Assembly: GCA_022841325.1 (NCBI GenBank)
Contig: JALHRS010000021.1
Coordinates: 16,004 to 80,003 of the forward strand
DNA length: 64,000 nt
Source of the DNA: Lysobacterales bacterium
Lineage (GTDB): Bacteria > Pseudomonadota > Gammaproteobacteria > Xanthomonadales > SZUA-5
Direction of reading: 5' to 3'
The position numbers and the translations under genes were made by a program. The notes below the pieces were generated by a model. That model searched no databases and was not told the origin of the DNA. It worked only from the letters and a program-made list of their open reading frames with translations. This document shows, piece after piece, positions 8,699 to 18,938 of this stretch. Position 1 is the first letter of the stretch. Each line of letters opens with the position of its first letter.

Positions 8699-9385
8699 TC
8701 AGTCGCGATCCGGCCCCAGCCGGTAGCCGACCCCGCGCACCGTGTGGATCAGGGCCTGGTCTTCGCCGCGGTCGATCTTGTTGCGCAGATTCGAGACATG
8801 CACGTCGATGACATTGGTCTTGGGGTCAAAGTGATAATCCCACACGCCCTCCAGCAGCATGGTCCGGGTCACCACCTGATCGGCGTGACGCATCAGGTAT
8901 TCCAGCAACTGGAATTCCTTGGGCTGCAGATCGATGCGGCGCTCGCCGCGGCGCACCGTGCGCTTGAGCCGGTCGAGTTCCAGATCCTGCACCTTGAGCA
9001 CGGTGTCCTGCACCGGGCTGTCGCTGCGCGGCCGGCGCAACAGCGCTTCCACCCGCGCCAGCAGCTCCGCCAGCGCGAAGGGCTTGATCAGATAGTCATC
9101 GCCGCCGGCGCGCAGGCCCTCGACCCGGTCATCGACATCACCCAGCGCGCTCAGGATCAGCACCGGCGTGGTGATCTTGCTGGCGCGCAGCGTGCGCAGC
9201 ACGGTGAGTCCGTCCACCTGCGGCAGCATGCGGTCGAGCAACAGCAGATCGAAGGGCTCGGTGGTGGCCATGAACAGACCGTCGCGGCCATTGCCGGTGG
9301 CATCCACGGTGTAACCCGATTCGCGCAGGGCGCGTTCGATGAACTCGCGGGTGTTGCGGTCATCTTCAACGATCAAGACGCGCAT
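8699..9385 (-). CDS. OmpR/PhoB-family response regulator
   Basis: A 228-residue DNA-binding regulator partnered with the downstream histidine kinase. The receiver domain has the acidic pair at E7-D8-D9, phospho-acceptor Asp51 in LLLLDRMLPQVDG, and the conserved Lys in LIKPFALAEL. The C-terminal winged-helix domain contains LDRLKRTVRRGERRIDL and the recognition region SNLRNKID...VRGVGYRL. It starts the kinase operon and ends 2 bases before the kinase start. Target genes cannot be inferred. Confidence 0.95.
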   Translation of the reverse strand: MRVLIVEDDRNTREFIERALRESGYTVDATGNGRDGLFMATTEPFDLLLLDRMLPQVDGLTVLRTLRASKITTPVLILSALGDVDDRVEGLRAGGDDYLIKPFALAELLARVEALLRRPRSDSPVQDTVLKVQDLELDRLKRTVRRGERRIDLQPKEFQLLEYLMRHADQVVTRTMLLEGVWDYHFDPKTNVIDVHVSNLRNKIDRGEDQALIHTVRGVGYRLGPDRD

Positions 9386-9415
9386 GCGGGGTCCGCTCCT
9401 GTGGCCGGTGATGAA

Positions 9416-10234
9416 TCAAGGCAGGGCGAAGACGATGGGCACCTGCACCCAGACGTGCTCGCCCGGCTCTTCGCTGCGATAGGTTTCAAAACGCCATTGC
9501 CTGACCGCGCGCACCGCGGCCTGGTCCAGGGCTTCGGTGCCGCTGCTGATCAGCAGTTCGGCCGAGATCACCGATCCATCGGGCGCCACTTCAGCGGCCA
9601 CATGGGCTATGCCGCTGCGGCCGCGGCGGTAGGCCGAGCGCGGATAGTTCGGCTGCGGCATCTTGATCGAGACCAGATTCAGCCAGCGGCGACCGTCATC
9701 CGGCGGTAGCTCGCCATCGCTGGAAATGGCGATATCACCGAGCGGCCTGCGTTTGGCGCTGGCGGGACTGCGCGGGATGAAGCGCGGATCGATCTGCTTG
9801 ATGCGGTCGAAATCCAGCGCCCGGATGCTGTCGATGCGGCAGCTGCGACCATCATCGGTGATGATCTGCGACCATGTCGCGCGCAGGCTGTTGCGCCCTG
9901 GCCGCTGGTAATCGGCGATACGCAGCGTCAGCTGCTTCATCAGGTTGTAGCAGCGCTCGCGCAGATTGACCAGATAGGGCTCCTCGCGTCCCAGCCACAG
10001 CACCAGGCTGTGTTCGTCCACCGGTTGCCAGTAGTAGACGCGGAAGAAGCGCACCGACGCTTGCGGCTGCCCGGCGATGGCTTCAAAGCGCTGGTACTGC
10101 TCCGAGCGCTGGCCCTCATCGACTTCGTCCTCGGCCTGCGCCGGCGACAGCCAGGTGGCCAGGCACAGCCAGAGGGCCAGGCACCAGCTCCAGCATGGTG
10201 AGGGGCGCAGCTTGCGGGGTCGGGTCAGGATCAT
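9416..10234 (-). CDS. Exported protein with TonB-like C-terminal domain
   Basis: A protein of about 272 residues if started at the ATG at 10234, chosen because it gives a normal signal peptide; the reading frame is open to an ATG at 10267. After the signal peptide (ending near AQA) is an uncharacterised middle region. A TonB C-terminal-type domain follows, with PQPNYPRSAYRRGRSG, VAPDGSVISAELLISSG and AVRQWRFETY. It lacks the Pro-rich periplasm-spanning linker of true TonB, so it may be a TonB-domain envelope protein instead of the energy transducer. It lies just upstream of the response regulator on the same strand. Confidence 0.75.
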   Translation of the reverse strand: MILTRPRKLRPSPCWSWCLALWLCLATWLSPAQAEDEVDEGQRSEQYQRFEAIAGQPQASVRFFRVYYWQPVDEHSLVLWLGREEPYLVNLRERCYNLMKQLTLRIADYQRPGRNSLRATWSQIITDDGRSCRIDSIRALDFDRIKQIDPRFIPRSPASAKRRPLGDIAISSDGELPPDDGRRWLNLVSIKMPQPNYPRSAYRRGRSGIAHVAAEVAPDGSVISAELLISSGTEALDQAAVRAVRQWRFETYRSEEPGEHVWVQVPIVFALP

Positions 10235-10322
10235 CGGGCAACGATAGCAAGAGCGCGCTGAGCTCATGCCTGCCTGCGGATTAATGCCGCTTAAGGTCAG
10301 CGCGAGGGAAGTCCGAATCCGA

Positions 10323-10419
10323 GGTAGGCCGAGGGTGCCGCGAAGCGGCTCCCCGGCGGGTCTTGCTTCTGTGCCTGGTCTGCTGCCGGGGAGCCGCTGT
10401 GCTGCACTCGCGGCCTACC
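10323..10419. repeat. Long interrupted hairpin between pgpA and the TonB-like gene
   Basis: Inner arms at 10345-10357 and 10385-10397 (GCGGCTCCCCGGC and its complement) are enclosed by outer arms GGTAGGCCG at 10323-10331 and CGGCCTACC at 10411-10419. It lies 3' of pgpA (minus strand) and upstream of the TonB-like gene. It could act as an attenuator or terminator, or be a REP-like element. Confidence 0.75.
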
Positions 10420-10455
10420 ATCAAGCGGTTCGGGCCCCCGTTGTGCGGGCTGCCG

Positions 10456-10983
10456 TCAGATCCCCGCCCAGCCCAGCATCCACCCCAGCGCCGCCAGTGC
10501 CAGCGCCGAATAGACCCCGGCCACGGCGTCGTCCGCCATGGCGCCGAGGCCGCCGCCGAGATCGCGATCGAGCGTCGACGCTGGCCAGGGCTTGACGATG
10601 TCGCTGAGCCGGAACAGCAGGAAACCGGCCAGCAGCATCCAGCCCTCATGCAGCTGCGGCGGCCACAGCAGCGCGCCGGCACAGAGTGTCAGCCACTGGC
10701 CGACCCATTCGTCGATGACGATGGGCGCGGCGTCGTCGGTGGCCAGCGAATCGCAGGCCCAGCTGGCGGCCGCCACGCCTATGCCGAAGCCGGCGAGCAG
10801 CACCAGCGCGTGCAGCCACAGCGGCCAGGCCCTGCCGCCGGCGGCCCAATAGATCGCCACCGCGGCGGCCGATCCGGTGGTTCCCGAGGCGAACGGTGAG
10901 AGCCCGCTGCCCAGGCCGCAGGCAATCCAGCCCCAGGGATGGGCCAGCAGCGTCTTCGCTTCGCGGCGTACATCGCGGCTCAT
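10456..10983 (-). CDS. pgpA: Phosphatidylglycerophosphatase A
   Basis: A 175-residue membrane phosphatase that converts phosphatidylglycerol phosphate to phosphatidylglycerol. Family motifs include GLGSGLSPFASGTTGS near the N-terminus, the acidic metal-site stretch APIVIDEWVGQW, and FRLSDIVKPWPAS...DRDLGGGLGAMADD near the C-terminus, with several transmembrane helices. The start at 10983 overlaps the thiL stop (ATGA), as is usual for the ribH-nusB-thiL-pgpA block. The frame runs open upstream to 11151, but that part is the shadow of thiL. Confidence 0.95.
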   Translation of the reverse strand: MSRDVRREAKTLLAHPWGWIACGLGSGLSPFASGTTGSAAAVAIYWAAGGRAWPLWLHALVLLAGFGIGVAAASWACDSLATDDAAPIVIDEWVGQWLTLCAGALLWPPQLHEGWMLLAGFLLFRLSDIVKPWPASTLDRDLGGGLGAMADDAVAGVYSALALAALGWMLGWAGI

Positions 10984-11954
10984 CGGAAGTGCTCGTAACC
11001 GCGGGCGGGAGCGGCCATCAGTTCTCCGGCATCGTCCAGATAATGCACGCCTTCGCCCGGGGCCATGATGCCGATCCGGGTGATCGGTGTGTGTGTGGCG
11101 CTGGCGATCTGGGCCAGGGCCGGCTCGCGTTCTGGCGGCACGGTGAAGCACAGCTCGTAGTCATCGCCGGCCAGCTGCAGAGCGAGCAACTGCTGCGGAT
11201 CGTTGATCCAGGTGGTCAGCGCCCGCGAGGCCGGCAGGCTGGCGCTTTCGAGCACCGCCGCCAACCCACTGGCGCGGCAGATATGGCCGAGATCGGCGCC
11301 CAGGCCATCGGAAACATCGATGCAGCTGTGAGCGATTCCGCGCAAGGCCATGCCCAGCGCCAGTCGCGGGCTCGGGCGTGCCAGGCGCTGCAGCAGACGC
11401 TTGCGCGCCAGCTTGTGCTCGCCCTCGGCGCCGGCGTGTTCGGCGCCGCGCAGGGTCAGACCGGCAGCGGCGTCACCCAGACTGCCGCTGACATACACAC
11501 CATCACCGGCGCGTGCGCCAGCGCGGGTCAGCGCCGTGCCGGCTGGCAGGCTGCCGATGGCGGTCAGCGTCAGTGACAGCGGGCCCCGGGTGGTATCGCC
11601 ACCCACCAGCGCCACGGCATGGCTGTCGAGCAGTTCCAGCAGGCCATCGATCAGCGCTGCGGCGTAGCCGGCGTCCAGGCTCGGCAGGGTCAGTGCCAGC
11701 GTGCAGAAGCGCGCCTGCGCACCCATCGCAGCCAGATCGCTGAGATTGACCGCGGCGGTCTTGTAGCCGATGTCGGCCGGTGCCGTGTCCAACGGGAAAT
11801 GTACGCCCGCGACCAGCGTGTCGGTGCTGACCACGCAGTGATCGCCGGCGTCGAATTGCAGCAGCGCGGCGTCGTCACCGATGCCGCATATCACCCCGGG
11901 TCGGTTCTGCGCGCGCTGGCGCAACGACTCGATGAAGTCGAATTCGCCGGCCAC
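10980..11954 (-). CDS. thiL: Thiamine-monophosphate kinase
   Basis: A 324-residue ATP-dependent kinase that makes thiamine diphosphate from thiamine monophosphate. Features of the AIR synthase-like fold are visible: N-terminal FDFIESL, the metal/ATP-binding GIGDDAALL, STDTLVAGVHF, AVNLSDLAAMGA, GGDTTRG and CIDVSDGLGADLGH. Length and motif order match the family. It sits 5 bases after nusB and overlaps pgpA by 4 bases. Confidence 0.97.
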   Translation of the reverse strand: MAGEFDFIESLRQRAQNRPGVICGIGDDAALLQFDAGDHCVVSTDTLVAGVHFPLDTAPADIGYKTAAVNLSDLAAMGAQARFCTLALTLPSLDAGYAAALIDGLLELLDSHAVALVGGDTTRGPLSLTLTAIGSLPAGTALTRAGARAGDGVYVSGSLGDAAAGLTLRGAEHAGAEGEHKLARKRLLQRLARPSPRLALGMALRGIAHSCIDVSDGLGADLGHICRASGLAAVLESASLPASRALTTWINDPQQLLALQLAGDDYELCFTVPPEREPALAQIASATHTPITRIGIMAPGEGVHYLDDAGELMAAPARGYEHFR

Positions 11955-11959
11955 GGCGA

Positions 11960-12400
11960 TCAGCGCGCCTGTTGCTCTGCCTGACGTGCGCCGCGGGCAA
12001 TGCGATCGAGCACGCCGTTGACATAGGTGTGGCCGCCCTCGGCGCCGAAATCCTTGGCCAGATCGATGGCCTCGTTCAGCACCACCCGAAAGGGCACATC
12101 CAGCCGATGCAGCAGCTCGAAGGTGGCCAGACGCAGCGTGGCCCGCTCGATGGCGTCGATTTCCTCGATGCCGCGATCGACAAAGGGAAGAATGGCAGCG
12201 TCGATCGCTTCCAGATGCTGCTCCACGCCCAGCAGCAGCTCCGAGAAGTAGGCGCCATCCGCGATCGCCATATCCTGCTCTTCGTTGAACTGGTCAATGA
12301 TGCGGCGCATCGGGCCACCCCCGATCTGCCACTGATACAGCGCCTGCAGGGCCCGGCGACGGGCGCGGGCACGCTCCGGAAAAGGTTTGGACGGCTTCAT
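11960..12400 (-). CDS. nusB: Transcription antitermination factor NusB
   Basis: A 146-residue RNA-binding helical protein that joins NusE and boxA RNA in rRNA antitermination. Family features are the N-terminal ARRRALQALYQWQ, the middle DRGIEEIDAIERATLRLATFEL region and C-terminal RVVLNEAIDLAKDFG. The start overlaps the ribH stop by 4 bases, so it is coupled to riboflavin synthesis genes, as in many proteobacteria. Confidence 0.96.
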   Translation of the reverse strand: MKPSKPFPERARARRRALQALYQWQIGGGPMRRIIDQFNEEQDMAIADGAYFSELLLGVEQHLEAIDAAILPFVDRGIEEIDAIERATLRLATFELLHRLDVPFRVVLNEAIDLAKDFGAEGGHTYVNGVLDRIARGARQAEQQAR

Positions 12401-12870
12401 GATTCGGCCTCCAGCTGCTGCAGCAGGTTCAGCTGCTCGATGATGGCCAGAGCCGCGTCGGCGCCCTTGTTGCCGGACTTGCCACCGGCGCGATCCAGCG
12501 CCTGCTCCATGTTGTCCACGGTCAGCACGCCGAAGCCCACCGGCAGGCCATGATCCAGCGACACCTGCATCAACCCATTGGAGGCACCACCGGCCACATA
12601 GTCGAAATGCGCGGTGTCACCGCGAATCACGCAGCCGAGCGCGATGATCGCCACGTAGCGACCGCTGGCGGCCAGCTTGTCGGCGGTCAGCGGCAATTCG
12701 AAGGCGCCGGGCACGCGCACCAGGGTCAGCTGATCGGCGTCCACGCCATGGCGCAGCAGCGCGTCCTGCGCTCCTTCCACCAGTTTCGAGACCACCAGTT
12801 CATTGAAGCGCGAGGCCAGCAGCGCTATGCGCCCGGCCGGGGCGCGAAAATCACCTTCGATGCGTTCCAT
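12397..12870 (-). CDS. ribH: 6,7-dimethyl-8-ribityllumazine synthase
   Basis: A 157-residue lumazine synthase that condenses the ribityl pyrimidine with dihydroxybutanone phosphate in riboflavin biosynthesis and forms icosahedral or pentameric assemblies. Recognised from RIALLASRFNELV, VPGAFELPLTADKLA, ALGCVIRGDTAHFDYVAG (with the catalytic His) and LPVGFGVLTVDNMEQA. It is the first gene of the minus-strand block; the 200-base divergent gap to 13073 must hold its promoter. No other rib gene is next to it. Confidence 0.97.
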   Translation of the reverse strand: MERIEGDFRAPAGRIALLASRFNELVVSKLVEGAQDALLRHGVDADQLTLVRVPGAFELPLTADKLAASGRYVAIIALGCVIRGDTAHFDYVAGGASNGLMQVSLDHGLPVGFGVLTVDNMEQALDRAGGKSGNKGADAALAIIEQLNLLQQLEAES

Positions 12871-13072
12871 GTCATCGATTCATCCAGGTACGGGGCGCAG
12901 AGTCTATCGGTTAGAGTGCAGGTACAGCGAGCATGCCTGCATCTGCGGGCCCACCTGTTCAGGCTTGAGAACGTCCAGATGGCTGAACAGGGCGCCGCTT
13001 CCGGCTCTGCGCCGATTGACCTCTCTGGCCGATTCAGCGCACCCTTCGGGTCTAGCCATTGAGGCACCCGTC

Positions 13073-13768
13073 ATGAGCCAGCAAGCATCGCAGTCAGCCG
13101 AGGCGCCAACCAGCGCGGGCGATCGACTGCATCTGGAGGAGTGGCTGAATGCCCTGACCCACGGCGTCGGCGCCGTGGTCGCGCTGGCTGCCGGCGCGGT
13201 GCTGATCACGCTGGCTTCGATCTATGGCGACCGCTGGGCGGTCATCGGTGCCTCGGTCTACAGCGCCTCGCTGCTGCTGCTGTATCTGGCGTCGACGCTC
13301 TATCACGCCGTTCGCCACGTGCCGACCAAGGCCAGGCTCAAGGTCTTCGACCATTGCATGATCTACGTGCTGATCGCCGGCACCTACACCCCGTTCACCC
13401 TGACCAGCCTGCGTGGGCCCTGGGGCTGGACCCTGTTCGGCCTGATCTGGGGCCTGGCCATCGCCGGCATCGTCTTCAAGCTGTACTTCACCGGCCGTTT
13501 CAAGTGGCTGTCGACCGGCATCTACATCGCCATGGGCTGGCTGGTGGTCATCGCCATCGATCCGGTGATGCGGGCGCTGCCGCAATCGGCCTTTGCCTGG
13601 CTGCTGGCTGGCGGCATTGCCTACACCGCGGGCACCGTGTTCTACCTGAGTCGCCGCCTGCCCTATGCCCACGCCATCTGGCACGGTTTTGTGATCGTCG
13701 GCAGCGTCTGCCATTTTGCCGCCGTGCTGATCCAGGTCCTCGCGCCGGTGCCGCTGGCGGGTTCGTGA
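13073..13768 (+). CDS. Hemolysin III family (PAQR/YqfA-like) membrane protein
   Basis: A 231-residue seven-transmembrane protein. Hallmark motifs are EEWLNALTHGVGA near the N-terminus, the STLYHAV segment, FDHCMIYVLIAGTYTPF, and the C-terminal HAIWHGFVIVGSVCHF. The conserved Ser/His/Asp set in these motifs forms the metal site of the hydrolase-like PAQR superfamily. The true bacterial role (lipid or membrane stress) is unsettled, and hemolysis is only the historical name. The start at 13073 was chosen over the longer open frame because it directly precedes the conserved domain. Confidence 0.9.
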   Translation: MSQQASQSAEAPTSAGDRLHLEEWLNALTHGVGAVVALAAGAVLITLASIYGDRWAVIGASVYSASLLLLYLASTLYHAVRHVPTKARLKVFDHCMIYVLIAGTYTPFTLTSLRGPWGWTLFGLIWGLAIAGIVFKLYFTGRFKWLSTGIYIAMGWLVVIAIDPVMRALPQSAFAWLLAGGIAYTAGTVFYLSRRLPYAHAIWHGFVIVGSVCHFAAVLIQVLAPVPLAGS

Positions 13769-14000
13769 CGCATCAACAACTTGCGGCATGGGTTCATGGA
13801 GAGCTCTTGATCTTGCGTGCCCTGGTGCCCTCAAATCGGCCGGGCCCAGGGTCAGGGGTTTGACAACACCTTCACGCGGGCGCGGCGAGCTTCCGCGGCC
13901 GATGTAAATAATTTCCCTGACGGCGGAACTTTGCCCGGTCAGGGCGGTCATTCCGCTTCAGGCCGGAATTCCGGTCAGATCATTCAACGAGGAGACAGCG

Positions 14001-14753
14001 ATGCGTAATTGGTTCTGGGTGGCGGCCGTGGGCATTCTCGCGAGCGCTCAAGTGGCGGCACAGGACAAGCCCGACGACGTCATCCGGTCGGCGCTGAAGT
14101 CGCTGAATCCGGACATCCGGGTTGATGAAATCCGTGCGGCGCCGATCGACGGTCTTTATGAGGTCACTGTTCCGGGACAGGTGGTCTATGTCACGGCTGA
14201 TGGCAAGTATCTGGTCCAGGGCATGATTCTGGACATCCCGCAGAAACTCGACCTGACCGAGCAGCGCCGGGCAGAGCTGCGCAAGGGCTTGCTGGCGCAG
14301 GCGCCGGAGAGTCAGCGCATCATCTTCAAGCCCAAGGGCGAGGTGAAGCACAAGGTGGCGGTGTTCACCGACATCGATTGCGGTTATTGCCGCGAGCTGC
14401 ACAAGCACATGGCCGAGTACAACGAGCGCGGTATCCAGATCGAGTACCTGATGTTCCCGCGCGCTGGCGTCGGCTCCGATTCCTTCCGCAAGGCGGTGGC
14501 GAGCTGGTGCAGCAAGGATCAACAAGGCGCCTTGACCAAGGCCAAGGCCGGCGAAGATCCAGGCAGTGCCACCTGCATCAACCCCATCGAGTCGCAGTAT
14601 CAACTGGGCCAGCAACTGGGCGTGACCGGCACGCCGACGCTGGTGCTGCCGGACGGTAATGTGGCTCCGGGCTATGTGACGCCGGACCAGCTGGAACAGC
14701 GTCTGGTGGCCGCCGAGGCCGCCGTTGCTGCTGAGGCCGACAAGAGCAAGTAA
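14001..14753 (+). CDS. dsbC: Thiol:disulfide interchange protein DsbC
   Basis: A 250-residue periplasmic disulfide isomerase kept reduced by DsbD. A signal peptide (residues 1-20, cleaved after VAA) is followed by the N-terminal dimerisation domain. The thioredoxin domain has CGYC (C127-C130), a second structural cysteine pair (SWCSKD and ATCIN) and the cis-Pro loop GVTGTPTLVLPDG. A good Shine-Dalgarno sequence (GAGGAG) lies about 9 bases upstream. It is monocistronic by context and is followed by hairpins at 14762-14808. Together with the DsbD at the left edge it gives a full isomerase pathway. Confidence 0.95.
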   Translation: MRNWFWVAAVGILASAQVAAQDKPDDVIRSALKSLNPDIRVDEIRAAPIDGLYEVTVPGQVVYVTADGKYLVQGMILDIPQKLDLTEQRRAELRKGLLAQAPESQRIIFKPKGEVKHKVAVFTDIDCGYCRELHKHMAEYNERGIQIEYLMFPRAGVGSDSFRKAVASWCSKDQQGALTKAKAGEDPGSATCINPIESQYQLGQQLGVTGTPTLVLPDGNVAPGYVTPDQLEQRLVAAEAAVAAEADKSK

Positions 14754-14761
14754 TCTGCTGC

Positions 14762-14812
14762 CACCGGGCGGCGCCGCCGCCCGGTGCGCGCCGCCGGATC
14801 AGGCGGCGTTCT
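14762..14812 (+). terminator. Double GC-rich hairpin after dsbC
   Basis: An 11-bp perfect stem with 3-base loop (14762-14786, CACCGGGCGGC arms) is followed at once by a 7-bp stem (14789-14795 with 14802-14808, CGCCGCC arms) and a weak TTCTT tract. It is a likely terminator between dsbC and purL, although the T-run is poor. Confidence 0.6.
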
Positions 14813-14867
14813 TGCATGGGCGTCTGGCCCTGTATCATCCGCCGGCCCTGACTGCGCTACCGCCCCG

Positions 14868-17800
14868 ATGCCGATTCGCTCGATTCCAGGGGCTGCGGCC
14901 CTCTCCCGCTTTCGACTTGACGCGCTGAATCAGCGGCTGGCGCCGCTGGCGGCGCGGATTGCTGCCGTCAGCGAGACCTTCATCGCTTTCGGTGTGGGGC
15001 CAGAGGTCAGTGACGCGCAGCTGGCGCAAGTGCTGCAATGGGGCGCTCCGGTCGATGCAGCGACGGCGGCTGGCGTCGTTCGCTACGTGGCTCCCCGTCT
15101 CGGTACCCGCTCGCCCTGGTCGAGCAAGGCCACCGATATCCTGCATCGCTGCGGTCTGGCCGTGGAGCGGGTCGAGCGCGTGCTCCGCTATGAGTTTGCG
15201 CAGTGGCCCGAGCAACCGGCGCAGGTCGAGCGGGTGGAAGCCCTCCTGCACGATCCGATGACCCAGAGCGTGTTGCGGGATCCGGCCGAATTCGCCGGGC
15301 TGCACCGGCATCCGGCGGCAGCCCCGCTGGTTCAGGTGGCCTCCGATCTGCCGGCGCTGACCGAGGCCAATCAGCGCCTGGGACTGGCGCTGAGCGAGGA
15401 TGAGCTGGAATACCTTGCCGCCCGCTACGCCGAGCTCGGGCGCGCCGCCAGCGATGCCGAGCTGATGATGTTCGCGCAGGCCAATTCCGAGCATTGCCGG
15501 CACAAGGTCTTCAACGCCAGCTGGACCATCGACGGCGTTGATCAGAGCTCCAGCCTGTTTGGCCATATCAAGCACACCCACGCCAGCACGCCGCAGGGCA
15601 CGCTGGTGGCGTACAAGGACAATGCCGCCGTGCTGGTCGGGCATGTCGGCCAACGCTTCCTGGCCGATGCCCAGGGACTCTATCGCGCAGTGGCCGAGCC
15701 GGTACATCTGGCGATCAAGGTCGAGACCCACAACCACCCGACGGCGATCGCGCCGCATGCGGGCGCCGCAACGGGCGCCGGCGGTGAGATCCGCGACGAG
15801 GGCGCGACCGGTCGCGGCGCGCGGCCCAAAGCCGGACTGACCGGATTCACCGTCTCGCACCTGCGTTTTGCCGATGCCCCGCAGCCCTGGGAGCAGCCAC
15901 GGCCGCTGCCGCAACATCTGGCCAGTGCCCGACGCATCATGGTCGAAGGACCGATCGGTGCGGCCGCCTTCAACAACGAGTTCGGACGCCCGGCCCTGGG
16001 CGGCTACTTCCGCACTTTCGAGCACTTCCCCGATCGGCTGGATCAGGGCTATGCCTACGACAAGCCGATCATGATCGCCGGCGGCCTGGGCAGCGTGCGC
16101 GCCGGTGATGTCGAAAAGCGGCTGCTGCAGGAGGGCGATATCGTCATCGTGCTCGGTGGCCCGGCCATGCTGATCGGCCTCGGCGGTGGTGCGGCCTCCT
16201 CGCAGGCCAGCGGCATCGGCAGCGCCGCGCGCGATTTCGCCTCGGTGCAGCGCGACAACCCGGAAATGGAGCGGCGCTGTCAGGAAGTCATCGACCGCTG
16301 CATAGCGCTCGGCGAGGCCAATCCCATCGTCAGCATCCACGATGTCGGCGCCGGCGGCCTGTCCAATGCCATCCCGGAACTGCTGCACGACAGCGGAGTC
16401 GGTGGCCGCATCGATCTGGGCGCGGTGCTCAACGACGATCCGGGCATGAGCCCGATGCAGATCTGGTGCAACGAGGCCCAGGAGCGCTATGTGCTCGGCC
16501 TGCGGCCGCAGAGCCTGCCGCAATTCATCGAACTGGCCGAGCGCGAACGCTGCCTGTATGCCGCGGTCGGCACCGCGACGGCGGTCGAACATCTGAGCGT
16601 GCGGCTGGGCGACACCAGGGTCATCGATCTGCCGATGGATGTGCTTTTCGGCAAGGCCCCGAAGATGCACCGCCAGGCGCTCAGCCATCAGCCGCAGGTG
16701 GGTGTGGCGCCGGATCTGACCGCCATCGAGCCGCTGGCTGCGCTGCTGCGGGTGCTGCGCTTTCCGGCCGTGGCCAGCAAGCAGTTCCTGATCACCATCG
16801 GCGATCGCACGGTCGGCGGCCTCAGCCACCGTGACCAGATGGTCGGCCCGTGGCAGACGCCGGTAGCCGATGTGGCGGTCACGCTGGCCGATTTCGAGGG
16901 CTACAGTGGCGAAGCCATGTGCATGGGTGAGCGCACGCCGCTGGCGGTGCTGGACGCCCGCGCGGCCGCGCGCATGGCCGTGGGCGAGGCGCTGACCAAT
17001 CTCTATGCGGCGCCGGTGGCGGCGCTGGAGCAGGTCAAGCTGTCGGCCAACTGGATGGCGGCGGTCGGCGATCCGCAGATGGACGGCGCGCTCCATGCGG
17101 CGGTCGAGGCCGTCGGCCGCGAGCTGTGCCCCGCCTTGAGCCTGGGTATCCCGGTGGGCAAGGATTCGCTGTCGATGCGCGCCCAGTGGCGCGATGCCGA
17201 TGGCAGTGACTGCCGCACGCGGGCGCCGATCTCCCTGATCATCAGCGCCTTTGCGCCGATTGCCGATGTGCGCGGCACGCTGACGCCCGAACTCAAGGGT
17301 CGTGACGGCAGCGCCGCCTTGCTGCTGCTTGATCTGGGCGGCGGTCGCCGACTCGGGGGCAGCGTGCTGGCCCAGGTGCACGGCGTGATCGGCGATGTGG
17401 CGCCGGATCTGGATGATCCGCTCGAATTCCGCCGCGGTCTGGAATGGCTGGCCGCCGAGAAGGCCAGCGGCCGAATTCAGGCCTGGCACGACCGCAGTGA
17501 TGGTGGCTTGATCGTGGCGGCGCTGGAAATGGCGTTCGCCGCGCGCCTGGGGCTGGAGTTGGATCTCGGCAGCGAGGCTGATCTGTTGGCTGAACTGTTC
17601 AACGAGGAACTCGGCGTGCTGATCGAGGTAGCCGGTTCGGATCTGGATGCGCTGCAGGCGAGCGCCGCTGCGGCTGGTCTGGGCCCGCGCCTGTGCCGCA
17701 TCGGTGCAGCCTGCGACCACGCCCGGCTGCGCGTGCACGCCGCCGGAAGCCCGGTGTTCGAGGCCGACATGGCGGACCTGCTGGCGGCCTGGGGCGAGAC

Positions 17801-18710
17801 TTCCTGGCGGATCCAGCGCGAGCGCGACAATCCCGACAGTGCCGACCAGGAATTCGCGCGGCTGCGAAACTACCGCACGCCCGGTCTGGTCGAAGCCCCC
17901 AGTTTCGATGTCGATGAGGATATTGCCGCGCCCTACATCGGCCGCGGCGCCAGGCCGCGCGTGGCGATCCTGCGCGAGCAGGGCGTCAACGGTCAGCTGG
18001 AGATGGCGGCCGCCTTCGTGCGCGCCGGTTTCGACGCGATCGACGTGCATGTCAGCGATCTGGAGAGCGGTCGTCGACGCCTCGCCGATTTCCGCGGTCT
18101 GGCGGTTTGCGGCGGCTTTTCCTACGGCGACGTGCTCGGCGCCGGCCAGGGCTGGGCCAAGGGCATCGCCCACCGCCCGGAGCTGGCCGAGCAGTTCCGG
18201 CGCTTCTTCGCCGACAGCGGCAGCTTCACCCTCGGTGTCTGCAATGGCTGCCAGATGCTCAGCGGACTGGCCGATCTGGTGCCCGGCGCCGAAGGCTGGC
18301 CGCGCTTCCTGCGCAATCATTCCGAGCAGTACGAAGCCCGGCTGGTGCAGGTCGAAGTGCTCGAATCGCCCAGTGTGCTGCTGGCCGGCATGGCCGGGTC
18401 GCGGCTGCCGCTGGTGGTCTCGCACGGCGAGGGCCGTGCCGATTGGGGCGGCGCCGCCATGCCGGCGCAGGCCCGGCCGGCACTGCGGTTCATCGAGAGT
18501 GACGGCAGCAGGGCGCAGACTTATCCGGCCAATCCCAACGGTTCGCCGGAGGGGTACAGCGGATTCTGCAGCAGCGATGGTCGTGCCCTGATCCTGATGC
18601 CGCACCCGGAACGGGTGTTCCGTCGGGTCCAGCTCAGCTGGGCGGCGCCGGGCGGTGACGCCTCGCCCTGGCTGCGGCTGTTCCGCAATGCCCGGGCTTT
18701 CGTGGCTTGA
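14868..18710 (+). CDS. purL: Phosphoribosylformylglycinamidine synthase
   Basis: A single-chain (about 1280 residues) large-type PurL, which converts FGAR, glutamine and ATP to FGAM in purine synthesis. An N-terminal PurS-like part is followed by two AIRS-like halves ([51 protein letters not shown], then VGKDSLSM and WHDRSDGG) and a C-terminal class I glutamine amidotransferase with the nucleophile in [10 protein letters not shown] and the His in MPHPERVFR. Length matches the E. coli enzyme (about 1295). The ATG at 14868 gives a normal N-terminus; the open frame to 14784 runs through the terminator hairpins. Confidence 0.98.
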   Translation: MPIRSIPGAAALSRFRLDALNQRLAPLAARIAAVSETFIAFGVGPEVSDAQLAQVLQWGAPVDAATAAGVVRYVAPRLGTRSPWSSKATDILHRCGLAVERVERVLRYEFAQWPEQPAQVERVEALLHDPMTQSVLRDPAEFAGLHRHPAAAPLVQVASDLPALTEANQRLGLALSEDELEYLAARYAELGRAASDAELMMFAQANSEHCRHKVFNASWTIDGVDQSSSLFGHIKHTHASTPQGTLVAYKDNAAVLVGHVGQRFLADAQGLYRAVAEPVHLAIKVETHNHPTAIAPHAGAATGAGGEIRDEGATGRGARPKAGLTGFTVSHLRFADAPQPWEQPRPLPQHLASARRIMVEGPIGAAAFNNEFGRPALGGYFRTFEHFPDRLDQGYAYDKPIMIAGGLGSVRAGDVEKRLLQEGDIVIVLGGPAMLIGLGGGAASSQASGIGSAARDFASVQRDNPEMERRCQEVIDRCIALGEANPIVSIHDVGAGGLSNAIPELLHDSGVGGRIDLGAVLNDDPGMSPMQIWCNEAQERYVLGLRPQSLPQFIELAERERCLYAAVGTATAVEHLSVRLGDTRVIDLPMDVLFGKAPKMHRQALSHQPQVGVAPDLTAIEPLAALLRVLRFPAVASKQFLITIGDRTVGGLSHRDQMVGPWQTPVADVAVTLADFEGYSGEAMCMGERTPLAVLDARAAARMAVGEALTNLYAAPVAALEQVKLSANWMAAVGDPQMDGALHAAVEAVGRELCPALSLGIPVGKDSLSMRAQWRDADGSDCRTRAPISLIISAFAPIADVRGTLTPELKGRDGSAALLLLDLGGGRRLGGSVLAQVHGVIGDVAPDLDDPLEFRRGLEWLAAEKASGRIQAWHDRSDGGLIVAALEMAFAARLGLELDLGSEADLLAELFNEELGVLIEVAGSDLDALQASAAAAGLGPRLCRIGAACDHARLRVHAAGSPVFEADMADLLAAWGETSWRIQRERDNPDSADQEFARLRNYRTPGLVEAPSFDVDEDIAAPYIGRGARPRVAILREQGVNGQLEMAAAFVRAGFDAIDVHVSDLESGRRRLADFRGLAVCGGFSYGDVLGAGQGWAKGIAHRPELAEQFRRFFADSGSFTLGVCNGCQMLSGLADLVPGAEGWPRFLRNHSEQYEARLVQVEVLESPSVLLAGMAGSRLPLVVSHGEGRADWGGAAMPAQARPALRFIESDGSRAQTYPANPNGSPEGYSGFCSSDGRALILMPHPERVFRRVQLSWAAPGGDASPWLRLFRNARAFVA

Positions 18711-18938
18711 GCGGGCGCCGTCGGCACAGTTCCGAGCCGCACAGCCCCGCGCCCGTGATTCGAGCGGGCGTCGCGCACAGGCTAGAATGCGCTTCCCGAT
18801 GCCGCGGCACAGGGCGGTGGGCGTCGTGGTCCCGGTCGGAATGCTGCCCGACCCTCCTCTGCGCCATTGCCGACCCTTTCCGGGCCATTTCCGCGACACG
18901 TCCGTCGCCTGATTGCACAGCCTACTCATAATCCAGAC

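Noticed and set aside
7557..9709. Long plus-strand frames over the two-component system (7557-8726 and 8696-9709)
   Set aside because: Both are antisense shadows of the histidine kinase, response regulator and TonB-like genes, which have clear family motifs on the minus strand.
9416..10234. True TonB energy transducer
   Set aside because: The TonB C-terminal domain is present, but the transmembrane anchor with Pro-rich linker and the exbB/exbD neighbours are missing.
13769..14000. A gene or RNA in the gap before dsbC
   Set aside because: Only short frames without motifs and no RNA secondary-structure family were seen; the Shine-Dalgarno for dsbC is the only clear signal.
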